From Psychrobacter pacificensis (GTDB taxonomy: Bacteria > Pseudomonadota > Gammaproteobacteria > Pseudomonadales > Moraxellaceae): 64,000 bases of DNA. The stretch covers positions 1-64,000 of the forward strand of contig NZ_FNAL01000011.1 of the NCBI RefSeq assembly GCF_900101915.1, in the 5' to 3' direction. Position numbers and translations under genes: made by a program. This document shows, one piece after another, positions 47,908 through 57,992 of the stretch. The first letter of the stretch is position 1; each line of letters starts with the position of its first letter. Under the pieces are notes generated by a model, which saw only the letters and a list, made by a program, of their open reading frames with translations, did not search any database and was not told the origin of the DNA.

Positions 47908-49329
47908 ATGAAATATATTAGTACCCGTGGTCAGACAGCGCCAATGGATTTTAGCGACGTACTATTGATGGGGCTTGCGCCAGATGGTGGCTTGATGCTG
48001 CCTGAGCATTACCCGACCGTTGACGGCGCTGTCCTTGATGAGTGGCGTACGCTGAGCTATCCAGAGCTGGCACTCGCGATTATGCAGCGTTTTGCTACGG
48101 ACATTCCTTATGCGGATCTAAAAGACATTATTGATCGCACTTATACGGCTGATATATTTGGCTCTGATGACATTGTTCCTGTCCGTAAGCTCGAAGACAA
48201 CTTATACATTTTAGGATTATCAAACGGCCCAACGCTGGCATTCAAAGACGTTGCTATGCAGTTCTTGGGCAATGCCTTTGAATACGTCCTCAGAAGAAAA
48301 GAGGCACGTATCACTATTATTGGCGCGACCAGTGGCGACACGGGTAGTGCGGCGGAATACGCATTGCGTGGTAAAGAAAACGTCGAAGTCTTTATGCTAT
48401 CACCGCATGGCAAAATGAGTGAGTTTCAGCGGGCGCAAATGTACAGCTTGACCGACGATAATATTCATAATATCGCGATCGATGGCATGTTCGATGATTG
48501 TCAGGATATCGTCAAAGCGCTGCAACAAGATGCTGATTTTAAAGCTCAGTATGACTTGGGCACGGTCAACTCTATCAATTGGGGACGCATCCTCGCGCAG
48601 ATCGTTTATTACTTTAAAGCGTATTTTGCGGTGACGACAAGCAATGATGAAAAAGTCAGCTTTAGCGTGCCTTCAGGTAATTTTGGTAATATTTGTGCCG
48701 GTCACATCGCTCGTGAAATGGGTCTGCCCGTTGAGCGTTTGATCGTCGCCACCAACGAAAACGACGTACTCAATGACTTTTTCAATCAAGGTGCTTATCA
48801 GCCACGTCCCACTGAAAAAACCTACGTAACCTCAAGTCCATCAATGGATATCTCAAAAGCCTCAAACTTTGAACGTTTTGTTTACTTGTTGCTGGATAAA
48901 GACAGCGCACGCGTTCATGAGTTATTTGACGGTGTAAAATCAGGTCAAGGGTTTGACTTGTCTGATTTGATGGAGGCGGTCAATACGCGTTATGGCTTTG
49001 CTGCTGGCAAATCAACCCATAGCGATCGCTTAAACACGATCAAAGCATTGTATGAACAGCATGGCGAACTTGTCGATCCGCATACAGCTGACGGTATCAA
49101 GGTTGCCAAAGAGCTACAGCGTGAAGGCGAAGTCATCATCTGTGCAGAGACCGCATTGCCTGTTAAATTTGCTGACACTATTGTTGAAGCAGTAGGGCAA
49201 ATCGACATCGAGCGTCCAGCTCACACGGAAGGTTTAGAAAGCCTGCCACAACATGTCATAGTGTTGAACAATGACGCGGCATTGGTCGCTAAGCAAATTC
49301 GTCAACATGTTGAACCAAATCCAGCATAA
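47908..49329 (+). CDS. thrC: Threonine synthase
   Basis: ThrC converts O-phosphohomoserine to threonine with PLP. The 473-residue sequence starts KYISTRGQTAPMDFSDVLLM, characteristic of the long gammaproteobacterial/yeast-type class. The PLP-lysine is in SNGPTLAFKDVAMQFLGN and the phosphate-binding loop in GATSGDTGSAA. The C-terminal domain is complete. AGACAGGACAATCTA gives a ribosome-binding site. It follows rsmB after 46 bp and may be co-transcribed with it. Confidence 0.95.
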   Translation: MKYISTRGQTAPMDFSDVLLMGLAPDGGLMLPEHYPTVDGAVLDEWRTLSYPELALAIMQRFATDIPYADLKDIIDRTYTADIFGSDDIVPVRKLEDNLYILGLSNGPTLAFKDVAMQFLGNAFEYVLRRKEARITIIGATSGDTGSAAEYALRGKENVEVFMLSPHGKMSEFQRAQMYSLTDDNIHNIAIDGMFDDCQDIVKALQQDADFKAQYDLGTVNSINWGRILAQIVYYFKAYFAVTTSNDEKVSFSVPSGNFGNICAGHIAREMGLPVERLIVATNENDVLNDFFNQGAYQPRPTEKTYVTSSPSMDISKASNFERFVYLLLDKDSARVHELFDGVKSGQGFDLSDLMEAVNTRYGFAAGKSTHSDRLNTIKALYEQHGELVDPHTADGIKVAKELQREGEVIICAETALPVKFADTIVEAVGQIDIERPAHTEGLESLPQHVIVLNNDAALVAKQIRQHVEPNPA

Positions 49330-49652
49330 GCGATAAACGTTTTGAGTTCATCTTCTATAGATAGAAGCGTTTGTATAAAAGTTACACCATTGTAATAAAG
49401 TGTTTATGATTGTGTTATGGTATAGATAATTGTAGTATTAGAAACAGCGTCGGCAAGTCATTATGTTGCTAGACGCTTTTTTGGAATATTTATAGCCAAT
49501 TATACTGAACAGCTGCCCTATCGTTGTTATGATAAAATCACCTATAAACTACTGATAATCTAAGTTATTTTTATAAAATAAAATATAGATTTGGTAAAAA
49601 ACGAGCGTGGTTTATTGTGACCGAAACAGTGGTACCTATTGTGGATATAACG

Positions 49653-50762
49653 ATGAAGATGAGCTTAAAAAAGACAGCAAAAGCACTGGCAAAAGGATTA
49701 TTAGTTACGACATTTAGCAGTGCCATGTTGATGACCACAGCCCACGCCAATAATCCACCACCTACCATAAAAGCAGATGCCCCCAATCGCTATATCGTCA
49801 AAAAAGGCGATACGCTATGGGATATCTCAGGTCGCTACCTCGACAGTCCGTGGCGCTGGAAAGAGATTTGGGCCACCAACAAGCAAATCAAAAATCCAAA
49901 CCTTATTTATCCTGATGATATTCTTATTCTGTGTGTCATTCAGGGCAAGACTTTGGTAGGGGTTGATACTGGTGAGGGCTGTGCAGGTATCGAAAAGCAG
50001 CTAACAGGTAATGTGGTTGCCAGCACCGTCGCGATCACCTCGACTGCTAATAGTATCCCGCCTGTACCATGGTCTGCTATTCAGCATTGGCTGGATAAAA
50101 CCCTCATTGTAAATCCAGAAGATTTCAATACCACACCGTATATTTTGGCATCCAAAAATCGCAACCTAATCACGGCAAGCGGGGATAAAGTCTATGCCAA
50201 AGGGGTGCCACTGATCGTCGGACAGCGCTACGGGGTATACCGCGAGGGTGATCTGTATGTCGATCCCAAAACTCAAGAGGTCATCGGATTAGAGGTTACA
50301 CAGGTAGCGACTGGTCTTGTCACATCGACAGAAACGAATGGTATTACCAGCTTGCAGCTTACTGACAGTTACGACAAAGAAGTACGTGAAGGCGATCGCG
50401 TGTTTGTAGAGTTGGACAACGCTATTCCACCTGTCTTTTATCCAACGCCTGCCAACGTCAGTCGTGGTGGTATGATTGTGCGGGTGATGGACTCAATCAG
50501 CTCTGCCGCTAAAGGCAGCGTGGTAGCGATCAATTTAGGCAGCTTGCATGGTGCCAAACCAGGTGATGTACTGACCGTTTATCAAAAAGGCCCGCTGGTC
50601 AGGGACGTAAGAGACAATGACATGCCGGTACGCTTGCCAAATGAGCCAAGCGGTATGGTGATGGTGTTTAATACCTTTGACAACATCAGCTATGCTTACG
50701 TACTTGACTCTGAACTACCACTCAATGTTGGCGATCAGCTATTACCGCCTCCTTACTTATAA
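49653..50762 (+). CDS. Exported LysM-domain protein
   Basis: I choose ATG 49653 because it starts a clean signal peptide (KMSLKKTAKALAKGLLVTTF, cleaved after AHA); a GTG at 49617 is possible but would add 12 residues in front of the signal. The 369-residue product has one LysM peptidoglycan-binding domain right after the signal (YIVKKGDTLWDISGRYLDSP to NPNLIYPDDIL). About 280 residues of unassigned beta-rich sequence follow. A LysM gene directly upstream of dprA-tsaC is conserved in Pseudomonas relatives. Its role is probably in cell-wall or DNA-uptake-related envelope processes; this is inference from context. Confidence 0.85.
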   Translation: MKMSLKKTAKALAKGLLVTTFSSAMLMTTAHANNPPPTIKADAPNRYIVKKGDTLWDISGRYLDSPWRWKEIWATNKQIKNPNLIYPDDILILCVIQGKTLVGVDTGEGCAGIEKQLTGNVVASTVAITSTANSIPPVPWSAIQHWLDKTLIVNPEDFNTTPYILASKNRNLITASGDKVYAKGVPLIVGQRYGVYREGDLYVDPKTQEVIGLEVTQVATGLVTSTETNGITSLQLTDSYDKEVREGDRVFVELDNAIPPVFYPTPANVSRGGMIVRVMDSISSAAKGSVVAINLGSLHGAKPGDVLTVYQKGPLVRDVRDNDMPVRLPNEPSGMVMVFNTFDNISYAYVLDSELPLNVGDQLLPPPYL

Positions 50763-50817
50763 ATGTATCAGGCTCTTTAGAGCGTGCCACTAGCTTGATT
50801 CTGCGAGACAGACGACC

Positions 50818-52071
50818 ATGACGGCAGTCACTAAGCCCCTATCTGATAATCAGCGCGCCATATTGGCGCTGTGGTATGAGGTAAATGCATCATTGTCTGC
50901 TTATCATAAGCTCATAACGACTTATGGTGATGCGCAGCTTGCTTGGCAGGCTACAGTAGGCGCTTGGAAGCAGTTAGGACTTCATCATACCCATCTCAAA
51001 CGCCATGAACAGCCAGAACAAACACGTGCTGCTATTGATAAGATACAGCAAGCACTTACAGACGGTCGCTATGGTTTATTGTTTGCCGGTCAGCCCGACT
51101 ATCCTGCTCAGCTTCTTCATATTTATGATCCGCCGCCATTATTGTTCTTTCGAGGAAATAGCGCGCGCCTGCATCAAGCTCAAATTGCTATCGTGGGCAG
51201 TCGAAAACCAACAGCCCATGCTCAAAAAATCACGTTCGATATGGCGCAATATCTGGCACAGGCAGGGTATGTCATCACCAGTGGTCTGGCAATAGGCGTG
51301 GACAAACGGGCTCATCTAGGAGCTTTGGCGCAGACTGATCTTGACTATCAAGGTCGTACTATCGGCGTGATGGGGACAGGGATTGATGTGAATTATCCCA
51401 ATCATCGTGACCAGTTATTTGCTCAAATCATCGAGCAAGGTGGCTGCATTATTAGTGAGCTACTACCGCATACTCAGCCGCACAAACATACCTTTCCGCG
51501 CCGTAACCGTCTAGTTGCTGGGCTGAGTCTAGCCACGATTGTGACCGAAGCGACGATCAAAAGTGGCTCGCTCATTACCGCCCGTTTAACCTCTGAGCAA
51601 GGCAAACAAGTCTTTGCCATTCCAAGTCATATTGATAATAGCAATGCCGAGGGTTGTCATCATCTGATACGTGAAGGCGCAACGCTGATTTATCATCCTC
51701 AGCAGGTGTTAGAGGACGTCAATGGTCAGCTTGAGTATGGCAAGCGCTCGTATAGACCAACAGATATTATTATAAGCGCTGATAGCCACCAAGTGGAGGT
51801 CACTCAGTCATCTGTCGCATCAAATGTAAAGAGAAACTCTGTCACAATGGTCAGTCAGCCAGAACCTTCTCATATAAAATCCCCTCGTAGCGCGCTCGTT
51901 GTTCCTGATCACTTAACACAGATTTATGAGCAGCTCGATTGGCATGGACAGGATTTAGATGCGCTTGTTATTGCCACTCAGCTTGCGCCGTCACAACTGA
52001 TTGGACAGCTGATGGAACTTGAACTAATGGGCGTCATCAGTGTGCAAGGCGGACGCTATTTACGTGTATAG
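50818..52071 (+). CDS. dprA: DNA-processing protein DprA
   Basis: DprA binds incoming single-stranded DNA and loads RecA during natural transformation. The Rossmann-like core has AIVGSRKPTAHAQKITFDMA, SGLAIGVDKRAHLGAL, GTGIDVNYPNHRDQLFAQII and FPRRNRLVAGLSLATIVTEA. The C-terminal winged helix is present (LDWHGQDLDALVIATQLAPS). At 417 residues the extra length over typical DprA is a linker at about 305-365 without motifs. It is followed by tsaC. The intact gene fits the natural competence common in Moraxellaceae. Confidence 0.94.
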   Translation: MTAVTKPLSDNQRAILALWYEVNASLSAYHKLITTYGDAQLAWQATVGAWKQLGLHHTHLKRHEQPEQTRAAIDKIQQALTDGRYGLLFAGQPDYPAQLLHIYDPPPLLFFRGNSARLHQAQIAIVGSRKPTAHAQKITFDMAQYLAQAGYVITSGLAIGVDKRAHLGALAQTDLDYQGRTIGVMGTGIDVNYPNHRDQLFAQIIEQGGCIISELLPHTQPHKHTFPRRNRLVAGLSLATIVTEATIKSGSLITARLTSEQGKQVFAIPSHIDNSNAEGCHHLIREGATLIYHPQQVLEDVNGQLEYGKRSYRPTDIIISADSHQVEVTQSSVASNVKRNSVTMVSQPEPSHIKSPRSALVVPDHLTQIYEQLDWHGQDLDALVIATQLAPSQLIGQLMELELMGVISVQGGRYLRV

Positions 52072-52194
52072 CGTATCGATACTCCTACCTGCCACATAAG
52101 AATAAGTAGAATGGGTTCTAAATATCGCTACCTTAGTCAGACTGTCTCTTGTGCTATTATTAGTGTCTCTATTCCAGCATGAAACATGTAAGCT

Positions 52195-52824
52195 ATGAGC
52201 CAATCTATACCTTTTATCACTGACTCTGCCACACAAGCTGCAAACTGGCTTAAAGAAGCAAAGCTACTTGCATACCCAACAGAAAGCGTTTGGGGTATTG
52301 GTTGCGACCCTTATAACAAAGCCGCTGTGCAGCGTATCTTGGATATTAAACAACGTCCGCAAGCCAAAGGCATGATCGTCATTACCGATAGCGTAGAGCG
52401 TTTGTCACCTCTACTAGCGTCTTTAAATAATGCCCAGCGCCAGCAAATTATCGATAGCTGGCAGTCAGATGTTAATGACAGCGAGCTACACAATCGCCAA
52501 GCGCATACTTGGTTATTACCCATTCCTCAGACACTTTCGACCACGATGCCCTCATGGATAATGGGTGAGCATCAGACCATTGCAGTCAGGGTCATCGCCC
52601 ATCCTATCATACGAGAACTGTGCCAACAGATGGTCAGCGAAAATAACCCATTTGGCTTCATTGTTTCGACTAGCTGCAACCCATCAGGTCAAGCGCCTGC
52701 TAGCACCTTTGACACTGCCTATGGTTATTTCGGTGAGCAGATTGGCTATTTTCAGGCTGATACTCTAGGTTATATCTTACCCAGCCAAATCCGTGATGCA
52801 ACGACAGGCTCAGTCATTCGTTAG
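52195..52824 (+). CDS. tsaC: Threonylcarbamoyl-AMP synthase
   Basis: TsaC (YrdC/Sua5 family) makes threonylcarbamoyl-adenylate for t6A37 modification of tRNA. The 209-residue protein has the family start LLAYPTESVWGIGCDPYNKA and the lysine/arginine pocket in DIKQRPQAKGMIVI. AVRVIAHPIIRELCQ and VSTSCNPSGQAPAS complete the active-site motifs. It is a stand-alone domain without the Sua5 C-terminal extension. It follows dprA, as in other gammaproteobacteria. Confidence 0.93.
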   Translation: MSQSIPFITDSATQAANWLKEAKLLAYPTESVWGIGCDPYNKAAVQRILDIKQRPQAKGMIVITDSVERLSPLLASLNNAQRQQIIDSWQSDVNDSELHNRQAHTWLLPIPQTLSTTMPSWIMGEHQTIAVRVIAHPIIRELCQQMVSENNPFGFIVSTSCNPSGQAPASTFDTAYGYFGEQIGYFQADTLGYILPSQIRDATTGSVIR

Positions 52825-53151
52825 TAGGCAATAAACGACCTTTCATACCATTATAGCCTAGTCTTTTGTACTGTCTTTTTTGTGCTGTCGCCATCGATAA
52901 ACCATATTTCACTAGCTGAAGATTACTATGGTTATCGTTCTGTAGCCATAGCAAAATATACCGTCTCAGCGCTAGCTATCGCTAAACCCGCTTCCTTAGT
53001 TCCCGTTGCTTTACTAAAAGTATGTAAAAGTCATTTTGATAAAAACGACAAAAAAGTAGACGATAGTTAAAAGGAGCTGATTTTTATTGAACGATGAATC
53101 TTTCAGCAATAGGTCATCGCTGCGATATTTGATACACATAGGGAGTAGGCT
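52825..53151. other. 327-bp intergenic region after tsaC
   Basis: No gene is supported. A 62-codon open frame at 52882-53070 has no ribosome-binding site or recognisable content. There is no strong hairpin. AGGGAGTAGGCT just before 53152 is the ribosome-binding region of the next gene. Confidence 0.4.
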
Positions 53152-54123
53152 ATGAAGGTTTTAATTAGTGGTGGCTCAGGGTTTTTGGGTAGTGCATTTA
53201 GCCAAGAGTTAATCGAACGGTATCGCACACAAGGTAAAGAGGTGATGATTACTTGGCTGACCAGAGATAGCAATAAAGCTCATCCTGATGACATTAATAT
53301 GATGACTTATGACGAGCTTAAAAAGTCTGACATGAGCTTTGATGTCATAATGAACTTAGCTGGCGCAGGTATTGCTGACGCGCGTTGGAGCGATGAGCGC
53401 AAAGAGCAATTAATAGCCAGTCGTATTAAGCCTACTCAATCGATATTAAGCTTCATCGAACGTACGGCAACAAAGCCAAAACTACTGGTAAGCGGCTCAG
53501 CAATCGGTTGGTACGGCACGCAAGGTGATAAGCCATTGACTGAACACAGCAGTTTTGAGACAGACTTTGCCCATCGCTTATGTGAGGAGTGGGAGAGCTT
53601 GGCGCTCAAAGCGACTGATTACGATGTCCCTGTCGCTATTGTACGAACAGGCGTTGTGATACATCCTGAAGGTGGTATGGTGGCAAAATTACTATTGCCA
53701 TTTAAGTTTGGCGTTGGCGGGCAGTTGGGTGATGGTCAACAAATTATGAGCTGGATTAGCCGTGACGATTGGGTGGGGGCGGTGATTTTTATTATTGAGC
53801 AGTATCTTTTCAGTCAATTTGGTCATAAACAAAGAGTTTCAAATAACGATAATGTCATAGAGACAAGAAGTGATACGCCAGCCTTTGTCTATAATCTCAC
53901 GGCGCCCAATCCTGTGAGTAACCATACTTTTACTAAAACGCTTGGCTCATGGTTACATCGGCCGACACTTTTTACCTTGCCAGAGTTTTTACTCAAGCTC
54001 ATGTTTGGTGAGATGTCGACGCTACTAATAGATGGTCAAAAGGTGCTGCCACAAGCGCTATCAGATGCAGGTTACGCATTCAAGCACGTGACACTCAAAC
54101 AGGCATTAGAGGATCAAAAGTAG
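53152..54123 (+). CDS. TIGR01777 family NAD-dependent epimerase-like protein
   Basis: The 323-residue protein is an extended short-chain dehydrogenase of the YfcH/TIGR01777 group. The nucleotide-binding start is KVLISGGSGFLGSAFSQELI. NLAGAGIADARWSDERKEQL is the group's hallmark, SAIGWYG supplies the Tyr, and the C-terminal DUF1731-type domain is present (GEMSTLLIDGQKVLPQALSD). Substrate and role are unknown. AGGGAGTAGGCT precedes the ATG. Confidence 0.87.
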   Translation: MKVLISGGSGFLGSAFSQELIERYRTQGKEVMITWLTRDSNKAHPDDINMMTYDELKKSDMSFDVIMNLAGAGIADARWSDERKEQLIASRIKPTQSILSFIERTATKPKLLVSGSAIGWYGTQGDKPLTEHSSFETDFAHRLCEEWESLALKATDYDVPVAIVRTGVVIHPEGGMVAKLLLPFKFGVGGQLGDGQQIMSWISRDDWVGAVIFIIEQYLFSQFGHKQRVSNNDNVIETRSDTPAFVYNLTAPNPVSNHTFTKTLGSWLHRPTLFTLPEFLLKLMFGEMSTLLIDGQKVLPQALSDAGYAFKHVTLKQALEDQK

Positions 54124-54135
54124 TTACATCATGAT

Positions 54136-54151
54136 TGTTTCATGTGAAACA
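54136..54151. other. parS-like site 10
   Basis: TGTTTCATGTGAAACA has one central mismatch. It lies in the gap between the epimerase and phosphoesterase genes and is the site furthest from oriC, about 20 kb away. Confidence 0.6.
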
Positions 54152-54210
54152 TAAGAAGGTCGGCTTATATTAAATATTCACTAGATTGTATTTCTGTCTA
54201 AGGGCAATCC

Positions 54211-55347
54211 ATGCGTTACGCATTTTTCATCATCATTTTTTTGCTCTTGCAGCTGTTTAGTGCGGGCGCTGCTTTAAGCTTACAGTGGTGGTTACAGCCT
54301 TGGATCACGCCAACGCTTCAGATCGCTATATGGTCTGCTATATTTATTATTACTAATGGATTGTTGATATTAAGTGTCAAAAGAGTATTTGCCAATAGCT
54401 ACCGCTGGGTTAGCGGTTGGATGTTGGTTATGCATTTTATGCTGCTCACGGCATTGCTGATAAGCCTATTCTATGGTGGATACTGGCTAGTAACACCACT
54501 CTTAGGCGCCTCGTCATATGAATCTAATATGATTTTTATTGGCCTACGAGCGCTTGCATTGGTGATATTCTTAGGGTTGTTCGGTTTCGCATTGTATAGT
54601 GCTTATGTGCCAGTCGTACGTAAGCTGTCCATTAGTATCAACAAACCGCTCGCTAAACCACTGCGCATTGCGGTCGCGAGTGACCTGCATCTAGGACGAC
54701 TATTTGGCGTAGCGGCGATAGATAGGTTGAACCGTCTAATGATTGACTCGCAGGCTGATATGCTACTGATGCCAGGCGATATCATGGATGACAATACAGA
54801 CGCATTTAATAGCTATAATATGGCAAAAAACTTAGCTGAGCTATGCAGCAGCCTGCCATACGGCGTCTATGCAACATTGGGTAATCATGATTTGTATGGG
54901 CACGAACAGCCAATCAGCCAAGCGTTAGTCGATGCAGGCGTACATTTATTAAATGATGACGTGTTTGGTATCGAACATGAGGGTCAGCCTATATGGCTGG
55001 TTGGACGTTTTGATAATCATAAACGCCAGCGTGTCGCGACAACTGACCTGCTCGCGAAAGTTGATACTTCACAGCCAGTGATACTGCTGGATCATAGACC
55101 AAGCGATATTGATGAGCACAGCCAGTTACCAATCGATCTACAGGTATCAGGACACACTCACAATGGACAAGTATTCCCCGCCAACTTTATCGTGAGCGCC
55201 ATCAACCGATTAGGCTATGGGTATGAGGCCATTGGCAGAGGACATTTTGTGGTGTCCTCGGGTTATGGCTTTTGGGGTATTCCGTTTCGATTGGGCTCAC
55301 GCTCAGAGGTTTGGTTAATTACCGTTTCTGATCATACTAATAAATAG
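54211..55347 (+). CDS. Membrane-anchored metallophosphoesterase (YkuE-like)
   Basis: The 378-residue protein has four N-terminal hydrophobic segments, at about 2-27, 33-54, 68-92 and 108-130. A calcineurin-like phosphoesterase domain follows: VASDLHLGRL, MPGDIMDDN, LGNHDLYGHE and VSGHTHNGQVFPAN. All metal-binding Asp, Asn and His residues are present. This architecture is that of YkuE/YaeI-type enzymes that act on lipid head groups or phosphodiesters at the membrane. The substrate is unknown. Confidence 0.87.
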   Translation: MRYAFFIIIFLLLQLFSAGAALSLQWWLQPWITPTLQIAIWSAIFIITNGLLILSVKRVFANSYRWVSGWMLVMHFMLLTALLISLFYGGYWLVTPLLGASSYESNMIFIGLRALALVIFLGLFGFALYSAYVPVVRKLSISINKPLAKPLRIAVASDLHLGRLFGVAAIDRLNRLMIDSQADMLLMPGDIMDDNTDAFNSYNMAKNLAELCSSLPYGVYATLGNHDLYGHEQPISQALVDAGVHLLNDDVFGIEHEGQPIWLVGRFDNHKRQRVATTDLLAKVDTSQPVILLDHRPSDIDEHSQLPIDLQVSGHTHNGQVFPANFIVSAINRLGYGYEAIGRGHFVVSSGYGFWGIPFRLGSRSEVWLITVSDHTNK

Positions 55348-55364
55348 CTAGTTCCAGCTAACCG

Positions 55365-56759
55365 CTATGCCGCGAGCCGCGATTTTGTACTAATGACCTC
55401 ACGGACGAAGCCGCCAAAACCATGAATAATATTTTTTGTTTCCTGCCCAAGTCCTTGATGCACGCTCATAAAATGAATAAAGCCGTGCGGTGCGCCCAGC
55501 ACAGTATGGGTTTCAACAGGGACTTTATAACTCTTTAGCTGTTTGGCATAAGCAAATGCCTCATCACGCAATACATCGAGTTCAGCGGCGACGATATAGG
55601 TGGGACATACTTTGCTGTTATCACCAAGCATTGGCGAATTGAGTATATGTATGCGTGGCAACGGACTATTCTCAAGACAAGCAGCGTCAAATACTGCCAC
55701 ATCAGCATGATCCAATAGCAGGCCTTCACCATACAGCTCCCAACTCGGATAATCTGTCTCGATATCAGTCACAGGATACAGCGGCATCTGTGCTAGCGGC
55801 GCAGGTAGCTTCTTTAATAGATCAAACATTTTCTGACCATCTACACCCAAATCTAACCAAGCGTTTTCGTTTGGTGCGGTGAGTTGCTGTGCAATTAAGG
55901 TAGAAAGGCCACCACCTGCGCTATCGCCTGCAAGAACGATGCGTGACGGTAAGGCACCTAAGGTATGGCAATGCTCAGCCAACCAAGCATAAGCGGTGAT
56001 ACAGTCTTTTAACGCTGCAGGTGCAGGACACTCAGGAGCCAAGCGATAATCCACACTGACCACAGGCCAACCAGTCTGCTCACAGACTGCGTGACAGAAC
56101 TCGTGATGTGTATCGACATTACCGATACAAAACCCACCACCATGAAAAAACAACATGGCTGTTTGGTCAGGGTTATGAGCACGTCTTTTTTTAGCGCCAA
56201 TACTCTTGGTACCTGCCTGATAGCAGCGAATGGTCATATCGCTATCATCCGCGTTGGCTATGGTTTTATCTTCCCAATTGACAGGTGTTTCGCCTTTTTT
56301 GATAAAAGGTTTGATGTTACTTAGCATACTGCCACCTGCTTGGTGCCATGCGCTTGGTGCTTGCATCGCCACCGCATCAGCAGCAAACCTTTCACGGAGT
56401 TCATGCATGGGCGTTAGCTCTAATGGCGTCTTAAGATGACTATTCACCGCAAGGATCAGGCGCAAATGAGCATTGGCGTGCTGATATTGTTTTGAGTGAG
56501 GCCCTTTTAAGTAACCAATCAAACCTTCTAATACTGGTGTTGGTAGATAGCCAAGACCTTTCATCGCATAGTGCAGAGTGTGTGGTTGGCAATGTGCCAT
56601 TGGGTTATAACTGAGCATTTTTTCTTTCACGCTCAAACGCTTTTTTTGTACACCGTTGTCTTTCACTTCACCAACCATCTCACCGTTCGGCGCCAAATGC
56701 AGCGTCATCAATGTTTTGTTCAATAAGGTATTGATTGATGATACTGTTGAATTAGACAT
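55365..56759 (-). CDS. HSL-family carboxylesterase (alpha/beta hydrolase-3)
   Basis: This protein, about 464 residues long, belongs to the hormone-sensitive-lipase group. The oxyanion motif LFFHGGGFCIGN and nucleophile motif LAGDSAGGGLS are present. The Asp (VAAELDVLRDE) and His (LGAPHGFIHF) complete the triad. The N-terminal 180 residues form a long cap region, longer than in most bacterial HSL esterases. I prefer ATG 56759 because GAGAG lies just upstream; a Met four codons earlier is an alternative. It probably hydrolyses short- or medium-chain esters in the cytoplasm. Confidence 0.88.
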   Translation of the reverse strand: MSNSTVSSINTLLNKTLMTLHLAPNGEMVGEVKDNGVQKKRLSVKEKMLSYNPMAHCQPHTLHYAMKGLGYLPTPVLEGLIGYLKGPHSKQYQHANAHLRLILAVNSHLKTPLELTPMHELRERFAADAVAMQAPSAWHQAGGSMLSNIKPFIKKGETPVNWEDKTIANADDSDMTIRCYQAGTKSIGAKKRRAHNPDQTAMLFFHGGGFCIGNVDTHHEFCHAVCEQTGWPVVSVDYRLAPECPAPAALKDCITAYAWLAEHCHTLGALPSRIVLAGDSAGGGLSTLIAQQLTAPNENAWLDLGVDGQKMFDLLKKLPAPLAQMPLYPVTDIETDYPSWELYGEGLLLDHADVAVFDAACLENSPLPRIHILNSPMLGDNSKVCPTYIVAAELDVLRDEAFAYAKQLKSYKVPVETHTVLGAPHGFIHFMSVHQGLGQETKNIIHGFGGFVREVISTKSRLAA

Positions 56760-57208
56760 AATATCTCTCATAACTGTTTTTGAGTGTTTACTGTTACATC
56801 AGCGTACACTTTAAGATAAGGAATAATATTTGTAGCAATAATAAGGCAGTAGTGCGTAAAGCAGGGTGTTATTTGGTAATGGCGTGGGTAGCAACGGTAA
56901 CCTATTTAGAGTAATTGACGGTTTTTTGTACGTTTTGTTAACGTATATTGAGACCAGTTAACACAGCCCAGAAATGCTGAGTACTTGTTTTAAAGAAAGA
57001 TCTAACCATATTTGTCGTAAATGCGAAAAATTCCTTTACTTTAGGCTTGAAATTTATACTTATTACCTTTATCAAGCAGCTATTAGAGCGTATTAATAAA
57101 AAAAATGAATGATAACCGTTAAGTATCTGATAAAGGCATGATACAGCCAGCGATTGGCTGATTTATTGTGTCTTATCTCAATTATTATTGACATTCCAAG
57201 GAGATATC
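56760..57208. other. 449-bp region upstream of grpE
   Basis: The stretch is AT-rich and holds the divergent esterase and grpE promoters. CTTGAAA at 57046-57052 resembles a sigma-32 -35 box, but no matching -10 box follows at normal spacing. No gene is present. Confidence 0.35.
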
Positions 57209-57808
57209 ATGAGCGAGCAAAATACCAACCAAGAAAACTTTGATCAAACAGTGGTACATGACAATGTTGATCACAAAGACAGCATCTTAGAAGAAACCAT
57301 GAACGAGTTTGATCCACAGAACAACTCAGGTGAAGAAGCCACCATCGAAAACGAGATCGATCTTGATACGTTCAAAGCGCGTATCGCTGAGTTAGAAGGT
57401 GAAGTGAAGCAAGCCAAAGAAAGCACTGCTCGCGCCAACGCTGAAGCTTACAATGCACAAAAGCGCGCCGAGCAAGAAGCGGATAAGAGCAAAAAATTTG
57501 CTCTTCAAAAATTTGCCAAAGAGCTACTCGATATCGTCGATAACTTAGAGCGCGCTATCGAAAACGCAGACGCGAATGACCCAGTCGCTGAAGGGGTGAA
57601 ATTAACCCACAAAGCATTGGTCTCTGTACTTACACGTCATGGCGTAGAAGTGGTCGATCCAGAAGGTGAGAAATTCAACGCTGATTTCCATGAAGCAGTG
57701 GGTATCGATCCAGAAGCAGAAGCTGACACCGTCGGTACAGTCCTACAAAAAGGCTATAGCTTAAACGGTCGTCTACTACGTCCAGCCATGGTACGTGTTG
57801 GTCAATAA
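57209..57808 (+). CDS. grpE: Nucleotide exchange factor GrpE
   Basis: GrpE releases ADP from DnaK. The 199-residue protein has a disordered acidic N-terminus (1-55), the long coiled-coil dimerisation helix (about 55-125, ENEIDLDTFKARIAELEGEV) and the C-terminal beta domain (ALVSVLTRHGVEVVDPEGEK; GTVLQKGYSLNGRLLRPAMV). I use ATG 57209, preceded by AAGGAG. It lies directly upstream of dnaK; no hrcA or dnaJ is present in the window. Confidence 0.96.
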   Translation: MSEQNTNQENFDQTVVHDNVDHKDSILEETMNEFDPQNNSGEEATIENEIDLDTFKARIAELEGEVKQAKESTARANAEAYNAQKRAEQEADKSKKFALQKFAKELLDIVDNLERAIENADANDPVAEGVKLTHKALVSVLTRHGVEVVDPEGEKFNADFHEAVGIDPEAEADTVGTVLQKGYSLNGRLLRPAMVRVGQ

Positions 57809-57889
57809 TATTTTTTGGGGTTAAACCCTACTAATATGAAGGTTTTTCACAAAAAATCACATGAAAGACTGTTTTTGCTTGATTATCGC

Positions 57890-57918
57890 CTTGAAAAATA
57901 CAACAAGCAAACCGATAT
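57890..57918 (+). promoter_or_regulatory. Candidate sigma-32 heat-shock promoter for dnaK
   Basis: CTTGAAA at 57890-57896 and ACCGATAT at 57911-57918 are 14 bp apart. The -35 matches the heat-shock consensus well; the -10 agrees in about five or six of eight bases with CCCCATNT. The site is 75 bp upstream of dnaK. Confidence 0.5.
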
Positions 57919-57992
57919 ATAGCAACAAGTGACTGACTACGGTCTGGATAAATAAGTATTTATAGTTAAAAATAAATTAGGAGCAATTGATT

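Noticed and set aside
52176-52194. CATGAAACATG before tsaC as a parS half-site
   Set aside because: Only one arm matches and the spacing to the other half is wrong.
52882-53070. 62-codon frame after tsaC
   Set aside because: No ribosome-binding site or family signal; composition like intergenic sequence.
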